NCBI RefSeq assembly: GCF_011386835.1
Contig: NC_088792.1
Span: 221,250,394-221,314,393, forward strand
DNA from: Chrysemys picta bellii
Lineage: Eukaryota; Chordata; Testudines; Emydidae
DNA: 64,000 bases
Reading direction: 5' to 3'
Part shown: positions 12,141-20,356 of the stretch, piece by piece
Layout of the letters: every line of letters starts with the position of its first letter
Numbering within the stretch: position 1 is the stretch's first letter
Notes under the pieces: generated by a model
Databases searched by the model: none
What the model saw: only the letters and a program-made list of their open reading frames with translations
What the model was told of the DNA's origin: nothing
Position numbers and translations under genes: made by a program

Positions 12141-12837
12141 TGTCCCTCAAATACTGCTAATGCTATATTTCAAATTGGCTACCAAGTGAGAACCCCCTCT
12201 CCACCCAAGTTCTGGGCAAATTGCAGCCATCAACCATACGTTAAGCCTATAGAGAATCTACCCCTTAAGGTGCAAACTGAGTTTTCTGTACAATGTAGTG
12301 AGTTCATCAGTGTTTCTCTGACCTCATCAAGTATTCCGAGTTCCACTGACACAGTGCAGTGGCTAGGATACAGCATGAACACATGAGCCCCGCAGAAATA
12401 GTCTCTCTCCAAGCATTCATACTCCACTCATCATTGTGGTATCTGAGCACCTAACATTACAACCATATTTAATATAGGCTTACAGGGGAGGAGGGGAATG
12501 ACATATCTCCTTATGAGAAAAAGCATCATGAAGAGGTTAAGAAAAAAGGAGGACAGAAAATTAGATGAAGTTTACAGATACATCAGAAAATATTTCCAAA
12601 CCCACAAATTTATTATCCTATCTCAGGGAGCCTGATTATGTGCCCTCAGGCACTGACTGGGTTAGAAGGTCCAACAGGCTGGTCACACTGGAGATTCTCA
12701 CTCGCCAGTGTAATTTCAGCAAATAAAAGACACTTATCAAACTGGAGAAAAGCTGAATCCATGGCTGGTGAGAAAGAATGCCCTAAATTGCTTTTGAGAC
12801 ACTGCTTCTCTTACCAAAGTATAAAAAAAGAGGAAGG
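12141..12837. other. Sequence without recognised features
   Basis: No gene, terminal repeat or conserved motif was recognised. Short ORFs of 60-75 codons overlap on both strands and look random. Confidence 0.45.
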
Positions 12838-13495
12838 TGGACTTGTAGTGAAGGCACTATACTAGGACTCGAGAAATCTAGGTTCTATTTCTAACTTTCC
12901 ATAAAGACTTCCTGTGTGGTTTTGAGCAATGCATTTTAGTCTCTGTGCCTCAAAACAAGGATGATACTTCTGTTCTCCCACCCTATTTAGGCTGTAAGCT
13001 CCTTAGAACAGGGACTGTCTGTTACTACAGTAGAACCTCAGAATTACGGACACCTCAGGAACGGAGGTTGTTCGTAACTTTGAAATGTTCCATATCTTTG
13101 AAATGTTCCACAAGCCCCAGCACTCCCCCCATGTTTAAAGTCCTGAGCCCCAGTGCTCCCAAGGGTCAGAAGCCCTGCCCCCCACCCCATGCCTGGAATC
13201 CTGCCCCCTCCCACCCTACCCCCTGCATCCCTAACTCCACTCCTTCACAGGCTGAAACCCTGAGCCAGTACAGTATTTGCTGGGGGGAGTGGGGGCGCTG
13301 TTTTGTTTGTTTTTGTCTCTGCTGCTGCCGGATTAGTTAGTTCCGGTTCCACAGAGTGTCCAGTTGACTGATAAGTCCATAACCCTAGTGTTCATATCTT
13401 TGAGCTTCTATTGTATGTGTATGTACAGCACCTAGCACAACGGTACCCTGCTCTTGGTGGGGATTTCAAGGCCCTACTGTTATTCAAAAAAGTTA
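12838..13495 (+). repeat. MIR-type SINE, interrupted by a Tigger-type MITE
   Basis: GACTCGAGAAATCTAGGTTC, TTCCTGTGTGGTTTTGAGCA and CTCTGTGCCTCAAAACAAGG follow the order of a MIR CORE-SINE (ctgggttctagtcc..., gtgaccttgggcaag..., ctgggcctcag...). After it, TGTAAGCTCCTTAGAACAGG is an L2/MIR-type tail. The tail is split by the element at 13028-13413 and resumes at GTACAGCACCTAGCACAACG. Confidence 0.7.
13028..13413. mobile_element. Tc1/mariner (pogo/Tigger-type) MITE
   Basis: The termini are CAGTAGAACCTCAGAATTAC and, read inward from the right, CAATAGAAGCTCAAAGATAT. A TA dinucleotide lies on both sides (13026-13027, 13414-13415), the expected target duplication. The inside carries a C-rich repetitive insert (13115-13265) and no transposase. 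Confidence 0.8.
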
Positions 13496-13579
13496 ATAAT
13501 AGGTACTGGCTGGCTCCAGAAAGCCACAATCAGCTCTGCAAGGTGAGAAAAAAGACCCTTGTGATTCAATAGAGACTTA

Positions 13580-13813
13580 TTTCAGAGTAGCAGCCGTGTT
13601 AGTCTGTATCCGCAAAAAGAAGAACAGGAGTACTTGTGGCATCTTAGAGACTAACAAATTTATTAGAGCATAAGCTTTCGTGGACTACAGCCCACTTCTT
13701 CTTCTTATGTTCCATTCTATATGCATCCGAAGAAGTGGGCTGTAGTCCACGAAAGCTTATGCTCTAATAAATTTGTTAGTCTCTAAGGTGCCACAAGTAC
13801 TCCTGTTCTTCTT
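13580..13813. mobile_element. Hairpin (foldback) element with 12-bp duplication
   Basis: It starts TTTCAGAGTAGCAGCCGTG and contains two arms of about 85 bases, roughly 13619-13703 and 13729-13813, that are reverse complements with about one mismatch (GGCATCTTAGAG against CTCTAAGGTGCC). The loop is only about 25 bases. AATAGAGACTTA occurs on both sides (13568-13579, 13814-13825). A 12-base duplication is too long for hAT or Harbinger and fits target-primed insertion, perhaps the tail of a Penelope-like element. Only the duplication and arms are seen directly. Confidence 0.8.
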
Positions 13814-13825
13814 AATAGAGACTTA

Positions 13826-14362
13826 GACATTAGCTGCTAATAGCTCCGAAGAGTCCATCCTCAGTGAGCATGCTCAAACCTCTCAGCTTCTAGTACTGAC
13901 CAGACTGCACATGCACGGTCCCCACAGCGATGAATCATACTTCAGCCCAGGACTACAGGATGAAGCTGAACTTTCCTGTACTGGCTGCTCAGAGCCAGGG
14001 GGAGGCTGGGCACTACACATGAAGGCAGTGAGCCTGTCTCTCCCATGTTTAATGACATTCCCAACCCACTAGCACCCTGACAGCATGGAGGAAGTCATCT
14101 GATTCAAATAGTGAGAAGCTAAAAAGTACAGGCAACCTTGATTCTCACATTTACACATCAAATGCAAGTATACATAACCTTTGAGCACTTGACTTTGCAA
14201 CCTTAATGTTATTTTAACTTATTTTTGTGTGTACTGTATATAAAATACAAAAATACTGACTGTGTAGTTCATGATGTTTATCTGTGGCATTGATTGGGCC
14301 CAAAAGTCTATTTATTGTCATTAATGGGAGTTGTGCCTGCTTATCAAGGTGAGTAGTCATAT
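13826..14362. other. Sequence without recognised features
   Basis: No ORF or repeat boundary was recognised. 14160-14215 carries a faint minus-strand match to the unclassified repeat seen at 47.9, 53.0 and 53.9 kb. Confidence 0.4.
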
Positions 14363-14673
14363 CAGGGGTCGACAACCTTTCAGAAGTGGTGTGCCGAGTC
14401 TTCATTTATTCACTCTAATTTAAGGTTTCACGTGCCAGTAATACATTTTAATGTTTTTAGAAGATCTCTTTCTTTAAGTCTATAATATATAACTAAACTA
14501 TTGTTGTATGTAAAGTAAGTAAGGTTTTTAAAATGTTTAAGAAGCTTCATTTAAAAATTAAAATAAAATGCAGAGCCCCCCGGACCGGTGGCCAGGACCC
14601 AGGCAGTGAGTGCCACTGAAAAATCAGCTCGTGTGTCGCCTTTGGCACGCGTGCCATAGGTTGCCTACCCCTG
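14363..14673. mobile_element. hAT-type MITE
   Basis: The left end CAGGGGTCGACAACCTTTCA and the right end GGTTGCCTACCCCTG are inverted termini. The 8-base flanks AGTCATAT and AGCTATGT agree at five positions and differ only by transitions, as expected of a decayed 8-bp duplication. The core is AT-rich with no coding capacity. Confidence 0.75.
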
Positions 14674-14702
14674 AGCTATGTATTTGCAACTAAAGCAGCA
14701 TG

Positions 14703-15630
14703 GGGTGACCAGGTATCCAGTTTTCGACCAGAACACCCAGTCCAAAAGGGATCTTGGTGGCTCGTCAGCAGTCCTACGCAGCTAAGGCAGGCTAGTCCCT
14801 ACCTATCCTGGCTCTGCGCTGTGCCCCGGAAGCAGCCAGCAGGCCCAGCTCCGAGGCGGGGGGGCCATGGGGCTCAACACATTGCCCCTGCCCCGAGCAC
14901 CAGCTCCGCACTCCTATTGGCTGGGAACCACAGCCAATGGGAGCTGCAGGGGCGGTGCCTATGAGCAAGAGCAGCGCACAGAGCCACCTAGGACCCAGAC
15001 CTGCTGGTCGCTTCCGGGCGCAGCTCAGAGTCAGGACAGGCAAGAAACCTGCCTTAGCCCCCTGCCACTGTGCCACTGACCAGGAGCCGCCAGAGGTACC
15101 CCTGCGCCCCAACCCCTTGACCCAGCCCTGAGCCCCCTGTTGCACTCCAAACCCCTCATCCTTGGTACCACCCCAGAGCCTACACTCCGAGATGGAGCCC
15201 TCACCCCTTCCTGTACCGCAACCCCCTGCCCCAGCCCAGAGCCCACTCCCATACCCTGAAGCCCTCTGCTCCACCCCCCAAGTCCCCTCCTGCACCCAAA
15301 CCCCTCATTCCCAGCCCCACCCCAGAGCCTGCACCCCCAGCCGGAGCTCTCACCCCCTTCCATACCCCAACGTCCTGCCCCAGCCCAGAGACCCTTCCCA
15401 CACCATAAACCCCTCATTTCTGGTCCCACCCCAGAGGCCACACCCCCAGTTAGATCCCTCACTCCCTCCTGCACCCCAACCCCCTGCCCCAGCCCAGTGA
15501 AAGTGAGTGAGGGTGGGGGAGAGCAAGCCACCAAGGGAGGGGGAATGTAGTGAGTGGGGGCGGGTCAGGCCTCCGGGAACGGGCAGGGCTAGGGTGTTTG
15601 GTTTTGTGGAATTAGAAAGTTGGCAACCCT
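14703..15630. repeat. GC-rich DNA-transposon-like repeat (copy 1)
   Basis: It begins GGGTGACCAGGTATCCAGTT and ends AGAAAGTTGGCAACCCT. The same two ends, in the other orientation, bound 18875-20356, and the left part recurs at 30559-31041. All three share CCAATGGGAGCTGCAGGGG and CTAAGGCAGGCT words. The inside is C-rich in CCCCAGCCCAGAGCCC-type repeats, which produce long meaningless Pro/Gly-rich ORFs. It is a non-autonomous element; the superfamily is not resolved. Confidence 0.7.
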
Positions 15631-16005
15631 AAAGCAACAGCAGGCTTGAATTAACCTGAAAAGGCAGGGGTCTAGAATCAACTAGAATTGCTAGCTCACG
15701 CTCCCATGTTTTCACCACTATTGTTACCCATACTATCTGGATTCAAGTTAGCATAAATATGCCTACCCATACTACTGTCACACTCTCACTTTACAGTGGA
15801 GACATTGCCTAACTAGTGAGAACAGTAACTGTAAGGTGCTAGCAGGCACTGCAAAGAGACACACATACCCAGCAGACACAGAGAGATGTGACTCCATCTC
15901 TCCTCTCACAAACTCTAAATACATGTTTTCTCCTTTGCTTTCTCCCTTGGGGCTGGAGTATATCAGAACTACGGGCCACATCCTATGCCACACAGATAAG
16001 AAGAG
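15631..16005. other. Sequence without recognised features
   Basis: No coding motif or repeat end was seen between the GC-rich repeat and the short hairpin-family remnant. Confidence 0.4.
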
Positions 16006-16053
16006 TTTCAGAGAAGCAGCTAGTCTCTAAGGTGCCACAAGTACTCCTGTTCT
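16006..16053. mobile_element. 48-bp deletion derivative of the hairpin element
   Basis: TTTCAGAGAAGCAGC is joined directly to TAGTCTCTAAGGTGCCACAA and TACTCCTGTTCT, the first and last parts of the element at 13580-13813. The flanks AGATAAGAAGAG (15994-16005) and AGATAGGAAGAG (16054-16065) form a 12-bp duplication with one mismatch. This confirms both ends of the family and its unusual duplication length. Confidence 0.8.
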
Positions 16054-16065
16054 AGATAGGAAGAG

Positions 16066-16480
16066 GAGACTACAGAGACCAGGCCTAAGCTGCTGCTTGC
16101 GTATCAAATAAATGCCAGGATGATTCCTCCCACCAGCACCAGCTTCCTCATCTCCAACTTCACTGTGAGCCGCTGACAGCTCCAGCGAGGCAAAAAAAAA
16201 AAAAACCCAAACCAAAACAGCTAAACCCACAGGCCAGAGTGGGAGCTACAGGTAGAATCTGAATCACAGCTAGTCACCCTCCCACCTGAAAAGACAACAA
16301 AGAAAACACAGCTAAGAAGCAAGGTGGCTGTTCTGAAGCCAGTTCTTGCCCCTCCCCCTACATTGTTCTGAGCCAAAGCAGACACCACACCGTAAACAGA
16401 GACAATGTAGTTTATGGCAAAGGCCGGGGGGTGGGGGGAGACAGACACATCTTTAAAGGCCCCTGGCTGCTGCTGCAGGG
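16066..16480. other. Flank of the CpG island; possible minus-strand splice acceptor
   Basis: Read on the minus strand, a pyrimidine-rich tract TTTGTTGTCTTTTCAG ends at 16286, a good acceptor shape, followed by GTGGGAGGGTGAC. The downstream minus strand has a 15-codon ORF starting MRKLVLVGG that closes quickly. A non-coding exon of a gene starting in the CpG island is possible; nothing proves it. Confidence 0.3.
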
Positions 16481-16793
16481 GATATAGGGTCCTATCCTAT
16501 TTTCAGTTCCTCTCCCTACCAACGCCCCCTCCACGGCTCGCGACAGGGCAAATCAGCCACACTCTCGAAGATTTGTCCCCCTGCAAACCAAACGTGCAGA
16601 AGAGCCACCCCTCCCCCCCCAAAAGCTCCCCCACTTTGACTGGCGGGCCTGGGGGGATGGGAGAGAAGCAGCCAAGTGACCAAACCCTTCAACCCCCCAA
16701 TCTACCAAACTCCACCCGCGAGGAGGGAGCAGCGGGGCTGTTCGAGTCCCTAATACGCCTGGCAAACTGGTGGGCCGGACAGACCTGCCCCCC

Positions 16794-17331
16794 CTCGCCC
16801 TTCGCTCGGGGGCTGTCTCTCCCCACCGCCCCCCCCCCATCGCCCTTCGCTCGGGGGCTGTCTCTCCCCACCGCCCTTCGCTCGGGGGCTGTCTCTCCCC
16901 ACCGCCCCCCCCACCGCCCTTCGCTCGGGGGCTCTCTCTCCCCACCGCCCCCCCCATCGCCCTTCGCTCGGGGGCTCTCTCTCTCCCCCACTCCGCCCCC
17001 CCCCCATCGCCCTTCGCTCGGGGGCTCTCTCTCTCCCCCACTCCGCCCCCCCCCATCGCCCTTCGCTCGGGGGCTCTCTCTCTCCCCCCCTCCGCCCCCC
17101 CATCGCCCTTCGCTCGGGGGCTCTCTCTCTCCTCACCGCCCCCCCCCATCGCCCTTCGCTCGGGGGCTCTCTCTCTCCCCACCGCCCCCCCCCCCCATCG
17201 CCCTTCGCTCGGGGGCTCTCTCTCTCCCCCCCTCCGCCCCCCCATCGCCCTTCGCTCGGGGGCTCTCTCCCCACCGCCCCCCCCATCGCCCTTCGCTCGG
17301 GGGCTCTCTCTCCCCACCGCCCCCCCGGCCA
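16794..17331. repeat. Minisatellite, 12 units of about 32-50 bp
   Basis: The core GCCCTTCGCTCGGGGGCT recurs 12 times, nearly unchanged, starting near 16797, 16841, 16874, 16915, 16958, 17008, 17057, 17104, 17151, 17201, 17247 and 17288. Units are joined by variable CTCTCTCTCC, CACCG and C-homopolymer tracts. The first three units have CTGTCTC after the core and the rest CTCTCTC, so units have turned over in blocks. The long Pro/Arg/Gly-rich ORFs on both strands are read-through of this repeat. Confidence 0.95.
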
Positions 17332-17617
17332 GCGCTGAACCGACGTGCAGGGCAGGGGGCGGCGAGTCCAAAGTATGAAACAACAACCACCGCCCGACCC
17401 GCAGGGGAGAGCGGAGCGTGTGCGGGGAGGGGGGAGGTCAGACTCCGAGCTGGGACCGGGGGTAGCGCTCTACCTGCGCCGAGGTGGGTGTAGGGACCAT
17501 CCAGCCGCCCCCTCCCCAGCCACCGAGTCCCACGGGTCCAATCTGCACCGCGACCCTCCCCGGGGCATCCGAGCGCCTCCCGGCCCGGCAGCTACCCCCC
17601 CGCCCGCGGGCACTCAC

Positions 17618-17853
17618 CCCTCCGCTGCGTCCTCCAGGTCTCCGGCGGGGGGGGTACGGACCGGGGCGGGGGCAGACGGGGGTGGGGGGAAGAAGCTGCT
17701 CGCGGACCGATGGGGGAAGGGCAAGCCCGTAGCACTAGCCCTGCGTTCCCCCCGCACGCGCTCGCTCTCACTGTTTGTGTTGATGTGAGAGGCTGCAGCG
17801 GGGGAGGGGTCCACCAGCTGAGAGGATGTAAACACTGGGGTCACGTGGTCCAT
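17618..17853 (-). CDS. Candidate first coding exon, unrecognised protein
   Basis: The minus strand opens with ATG at 17853-17851 in a strong context (A at -3, G at +4) and reads 78 codons beginning MDHVTPVFTSSQLVDPS. The middle is Ser/Arg-rich, and FFPPPPSAPAPVRTPPAGD lies near the end. It stops at a good donor, GGAGGG then GTGAGTG, with the intron starting at 17617 and a codon split after two bases. It sits in the CpG island just downstream of the E-box and CCAAT motifs. I do not recognise the protein, and the low complexity could be 5' UTR read-through. Joining it to the possible acceptor at 16286 gives an early stop in this phase, so either that acceptor or the coding reading is wrong. Confidence 0.4.
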
Positions 17854-18045
17854 TCTCAAGCGGAGGGAGGCAGCCTCCGCGCTCAACCGGCTGAGGGCAG
17901 CATCACGTGATTTGGGGATAGACTCCGCCCTGCAATCCAGAGGACCAATCAGGGCTGACGAGTTTGTGTCGTCACCCGTTGCCTAGGGCCGTGCAGACCC
18001 TTGGCATTAGGCTAAGAAGCAGCCACCCCCCCACCCCCAAGTCCC

Positions 18046-18207
18046 ATGTCTATCAAAGTGGCAGGCTGGGCGGTGCGCTCGCTAGTGCAACTGGTGGATG
18101 GTGACGAACTCTTACCAGTCAAGGGCCACCGCGAGTCCCTACAAAGCTGCAGCAGGGCCCTGCTGACCAGCTCGATGCGGGGAGAGGTGCCTAGGGTGAC
18201 CAGATAG
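18046..18207 (+). CDS. Candidate plus-strand first exon, disrupted by a hAT MITE
   Basis: An ATG at 18046, with C-rich leader sequence and 190 bases from the minus-strand ATG, opens a frame that begins MSIKVAGWAVRSLVQL and continues VDGDELLPVKGHRE. About 49 codons are host sequence; the frame then enters the MITE at 18192 and meets TAG at 18205. Past the second copy of the 8-bp duplication, the pre-insertion frame would stay open to at least 18353, where GTAAGT forms a possible donor. Either the exon normally ends before the MITE, or the insertion broke it, or this is not coding. The protein family is not recognised. Confidence 0.3.
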   Translation: MSIKVAGWAVRSLVQLVDGDELLPVKGHRESLQSCSRALLTSSMRGEVPRVTR

Positions 18208-18313
18208 CAAATGCGAAAAATCAGGACGGGGTAGGGGATAATAGGTGCCTATATAAGACAAAGTCCCAAATATCGGGACTGTCTCTATAAAATTGGGCCA
18301 TCTGGTCACCCTA
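18192..18313. mobile_element. 122-bp hAT MITE with perfect 8-bp duplication
   Basis: The termini TAGGGTGACCAGAT and ATCTGGTCACCCTA are inverted repeats. GAGGTGCC flanks both sides (18184-18191, 18314-18321). The inside holds CCCAAATATCGGGAC and no coding capacity. It lies within the possible plus-strand exon beside the CpG island. Confidence 0.93.
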
Positions 18314-18321
18314 GAGGTGCC

Positions 18322-18874
18322 AGGCCTGCAGGGGGACAAGGGGAACAGCTGGAGTAAGTGGCAGGGCAGCCAGCGCAGAAAGAGCAGGGGGCGAGGTGGG
18401 TGGGAGACCAGAGGCAGAAGTCGGGGTGGTGGCAGGTAGTGCCTTAGCTTGTGCAAGCCCTGCAAAGTCACAGCTGGGGGAGGAACAACTAGGACTGTAG
18501 GGCCCAGGTGAGTCCTGTCCTAGGCCCTGCTGTGCTCCTAGGCTGGCCCGTAAATCCTGTCTTGTTCAGCGAAGCCCCCCTACGCCTGGGCTGCCCAGGC
18601 TAAGGTTGTTTCCTGTGCCTGGAGAGAAGCCCACAGGGGAGATAGAGCTTCTTTAGGTCACAGCCACAGAGTGCCCTTTGGGGGAGGAAAGAAGGGTTTT
18701 AGGCCCCCCTCCTCCCCAGGACAGAGGCCATGGCTTTCCCCTTGCTGGTGCCCTGAAGGAGGAGGAGGAGGGAATGGGCCAAGGGGGCACCCTTGGAAAC
18801 AGGCCCCTGAAATGCTTCAAAGGAGGTGGGGAAGGCGGGAGCTATAGAAGGGACTAGGGCTGGGGAGCAGAATA
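18322..18874. other. G-rich flank of the CpG island
   Basis: GC-rich, purine-rich DNA with no motif I can name. A GTAAGT at 18354-18359 could serve as a donor for the plus-strand candidate exon. Confidence 0.35.
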
Positions 18875-20356
18875 GAGTTGCCAACTTTCTAATTGCACAA
18901 AACAAAACACCCTTGCCTTGCCCCTTCCCTGAGGTCCCGCCCCCACTCACTCCAGTCCCCCTACCTCCATTGCTCACTCTCCCCCACCCTCGCTTACTTT
19001 CACTGGGCTGGGGCAGTGGTGTGGGAGGGGGTGAGGGCTCCAGCTAGGGGTACAGGCTCTGAGGTGGAGCTGGGGATGATGTGTTTGTGGTGTACGAGGG
19101 GGCTCTGGGCTGGGGCCCAGGGGTTTGGAGTGCGGGAGAGGACTCAGGGAGGCAGTGTGGGCTCCGGGAGGGGGCTCAGGGCTGGGGTACAGGCTCTGTG
19201 AGGGAGGTTAGGTGTGGGAAGGGGCTGGGGTGCAGGTGGGTGTTCAGGATCTGGGAGGGAGTGTGGAGAAAAATCTAGCCAGCCCTATTAGTTTAAATCT
19301 TAAAATCGGCCTACGCCCGTTCTGCAGGCCACAAGCCTGAACCAAGCTAAGTATTATGCTCCCTGACAGTGAAGGTCAAGGGTTATGACCGGGGGGCCGG
19401 GGAAGGAAAGAATGGAAAGCCCCAGCAGCAGTAATAATGTTTATGGCTGGCAAAATAGAATAACCGCTTGTGTAGAGCAATAAGCAATGCAGTAAGTAGC
19501 TAACTGACTAATCATGCCCCCCTCCAAATCCAATTGCATAAACACCCCATTATGTAATTGTCCCCTGCCTGAAACATTTAAGTAACAGGCACCCCAAATA
19601 ATGCAAAGTAATAACAGTATCGGAAACCTCCAAGAAGCCCTCCACTCAATTTGCACCCTATTTCTGGGAAGATTGCAAAAGGAGTACCGGGAAGAGCAGA
19701 AAGACCCTAACTCTCCTATTCTTATAAATGACGTGTAATATGTTTGCGGTTTTCGGCTTTAAAAAGGCTCAGTGTACTCCAATTGGGGGAGCGGTATCTG
19801 ATTGCTACCCCCAACGCGTTGGTATGTATTCAATAAACGGGCCTCAGGCTTGAGTCTCTGATTAAAATAATGCGTGGGTAACTTTTTCCACAACGGGAGT
19901 TAGCGTGCGGGAGGGGGTTCCAACCTAGGGCAGGGGGTTCAGGGTGCAAGCTCCGGCCAGGTGGTGCTTACCTTAGGTGGCTCCCGGTCAGCAGCGCAGC
20001 AGGGCTAAGGCATGCTCTCTGCTTGCCCTGGCTCTGTGTTACTCCTGGAAGTGGCCGGCATGTCTGGCCCCTAAGCAGGGGCATTGCCAAGGAGGTGCTG
20101 TCCCTGGAGCTCCCATTGGCTGTGGTTTGTGACCAATGGGAGCTATGGGGGCGGGGACAGCATACAGTGCTTCCTTGATTGCCCCTGTGCCTACGGGCTG
20201 GCTACTTCCAGGAGCTGCAGAGAGCCAGGGAGTCTGCCTTAGTCTTGCTATGCTGCCAACTGGACTTTTAATGGCCCAGTCAGCACTGATGACTGGAGCA
20301 ACTAGGGTCCCTTTTCAACCGGGCGTTCCGGTTAAAAATCGGACACCTGGCAACCC
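18875..20356. repeat. GC-rich DNA-transposon-like repeat (copy 2), split by an LTR
   Basis: The left end GAGTTGCCAACTTTCTAATT and the right end GACACCTGGCAACCCTAG are the inverted equivalents of the ends of copy 1 at 14703-15630, so this copy is in the other orientation. The G-rich inner repeats are the complement of copy 1's C-rich ones. An LTR at 19262-19894 was inserted later. TAGAG occurs beside both ends, but the exact duplication is unclear. Confidence 0.7.
19262..19894 (+). mobile_element. Solo LTR (retrovirus-type) with 5-bp duplication
   Basis: The block starts TGTGGAGAAA and ends TTTTTCCACAAC, with GGGAG on both sides (19257-19261, 19895-19899). It contains a TTTAAAAAG TATA-like box near 19760 and a polyadenylation signal AATAAA at 19832-19837, in the correct order for U3-R-U5 on the plus strand. 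No internal viral genes flank it, so it is what remains after LTR-LTR recombination. If the LTR ends at the CACA, the duplication is offset by two bases. Confidence 0.8.

Larger units (their letters stand above)
16480..18130. promoter_or_regulatory. CpG island with probable divergent promoter
   Basis: CG dinucleotides, rare elsewhere in the window, become frequent here and GC is very high. The non-repetitive core around 17800-18050 holds TCACGTGA (17903-17910), an E-box palindrome of the USF/MITF/TFEB type, a second CACGTG at 17842-17847, CCAAT at 17945-17949, and GTCGTCACCCGTTGCCTAGG at about 17967-17986, which includes a CRE-like half site and an RFX/X-box-like half site. Candidate start codons point outward on both strands (17853 minus, 18046 plus), 190 bases apart. 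Together these suit a TATA-less bidirectional housekeeping promoter. CpG enrichment is seen; promoter activity is inferred. Confidence 0.75.

Noticed and set aside
14792..15534. Gly/Trp- and Pro-rich ORFs
   Set aside because: They lie entirely within copy 1 of the GC-rich repeat, and equivalent peptides recur in copies 2 and 3.
16794..17331. Regularly spaced identical repeats resembling a CRISPR array
   Set aside because: Spacers are short, variable C/CT tracts, not unique sequences, no cas genes exist, and the surrounding genome is vertebrate.
16414..17493. Long proline/arginine/glycine-rich ORFs on both strands (up to 359 codons)
   Set aside because: They are read-through of the CT/C-rich minisatellite. 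Several frames on both strands are open at once and the peptide just repeats the DNA unit.
18139..18471. 110-codon minus ORF next to the CpG island
   Set aside because: It crosses the whole 18192-18313 MITE, so it cannot be an old host exon.
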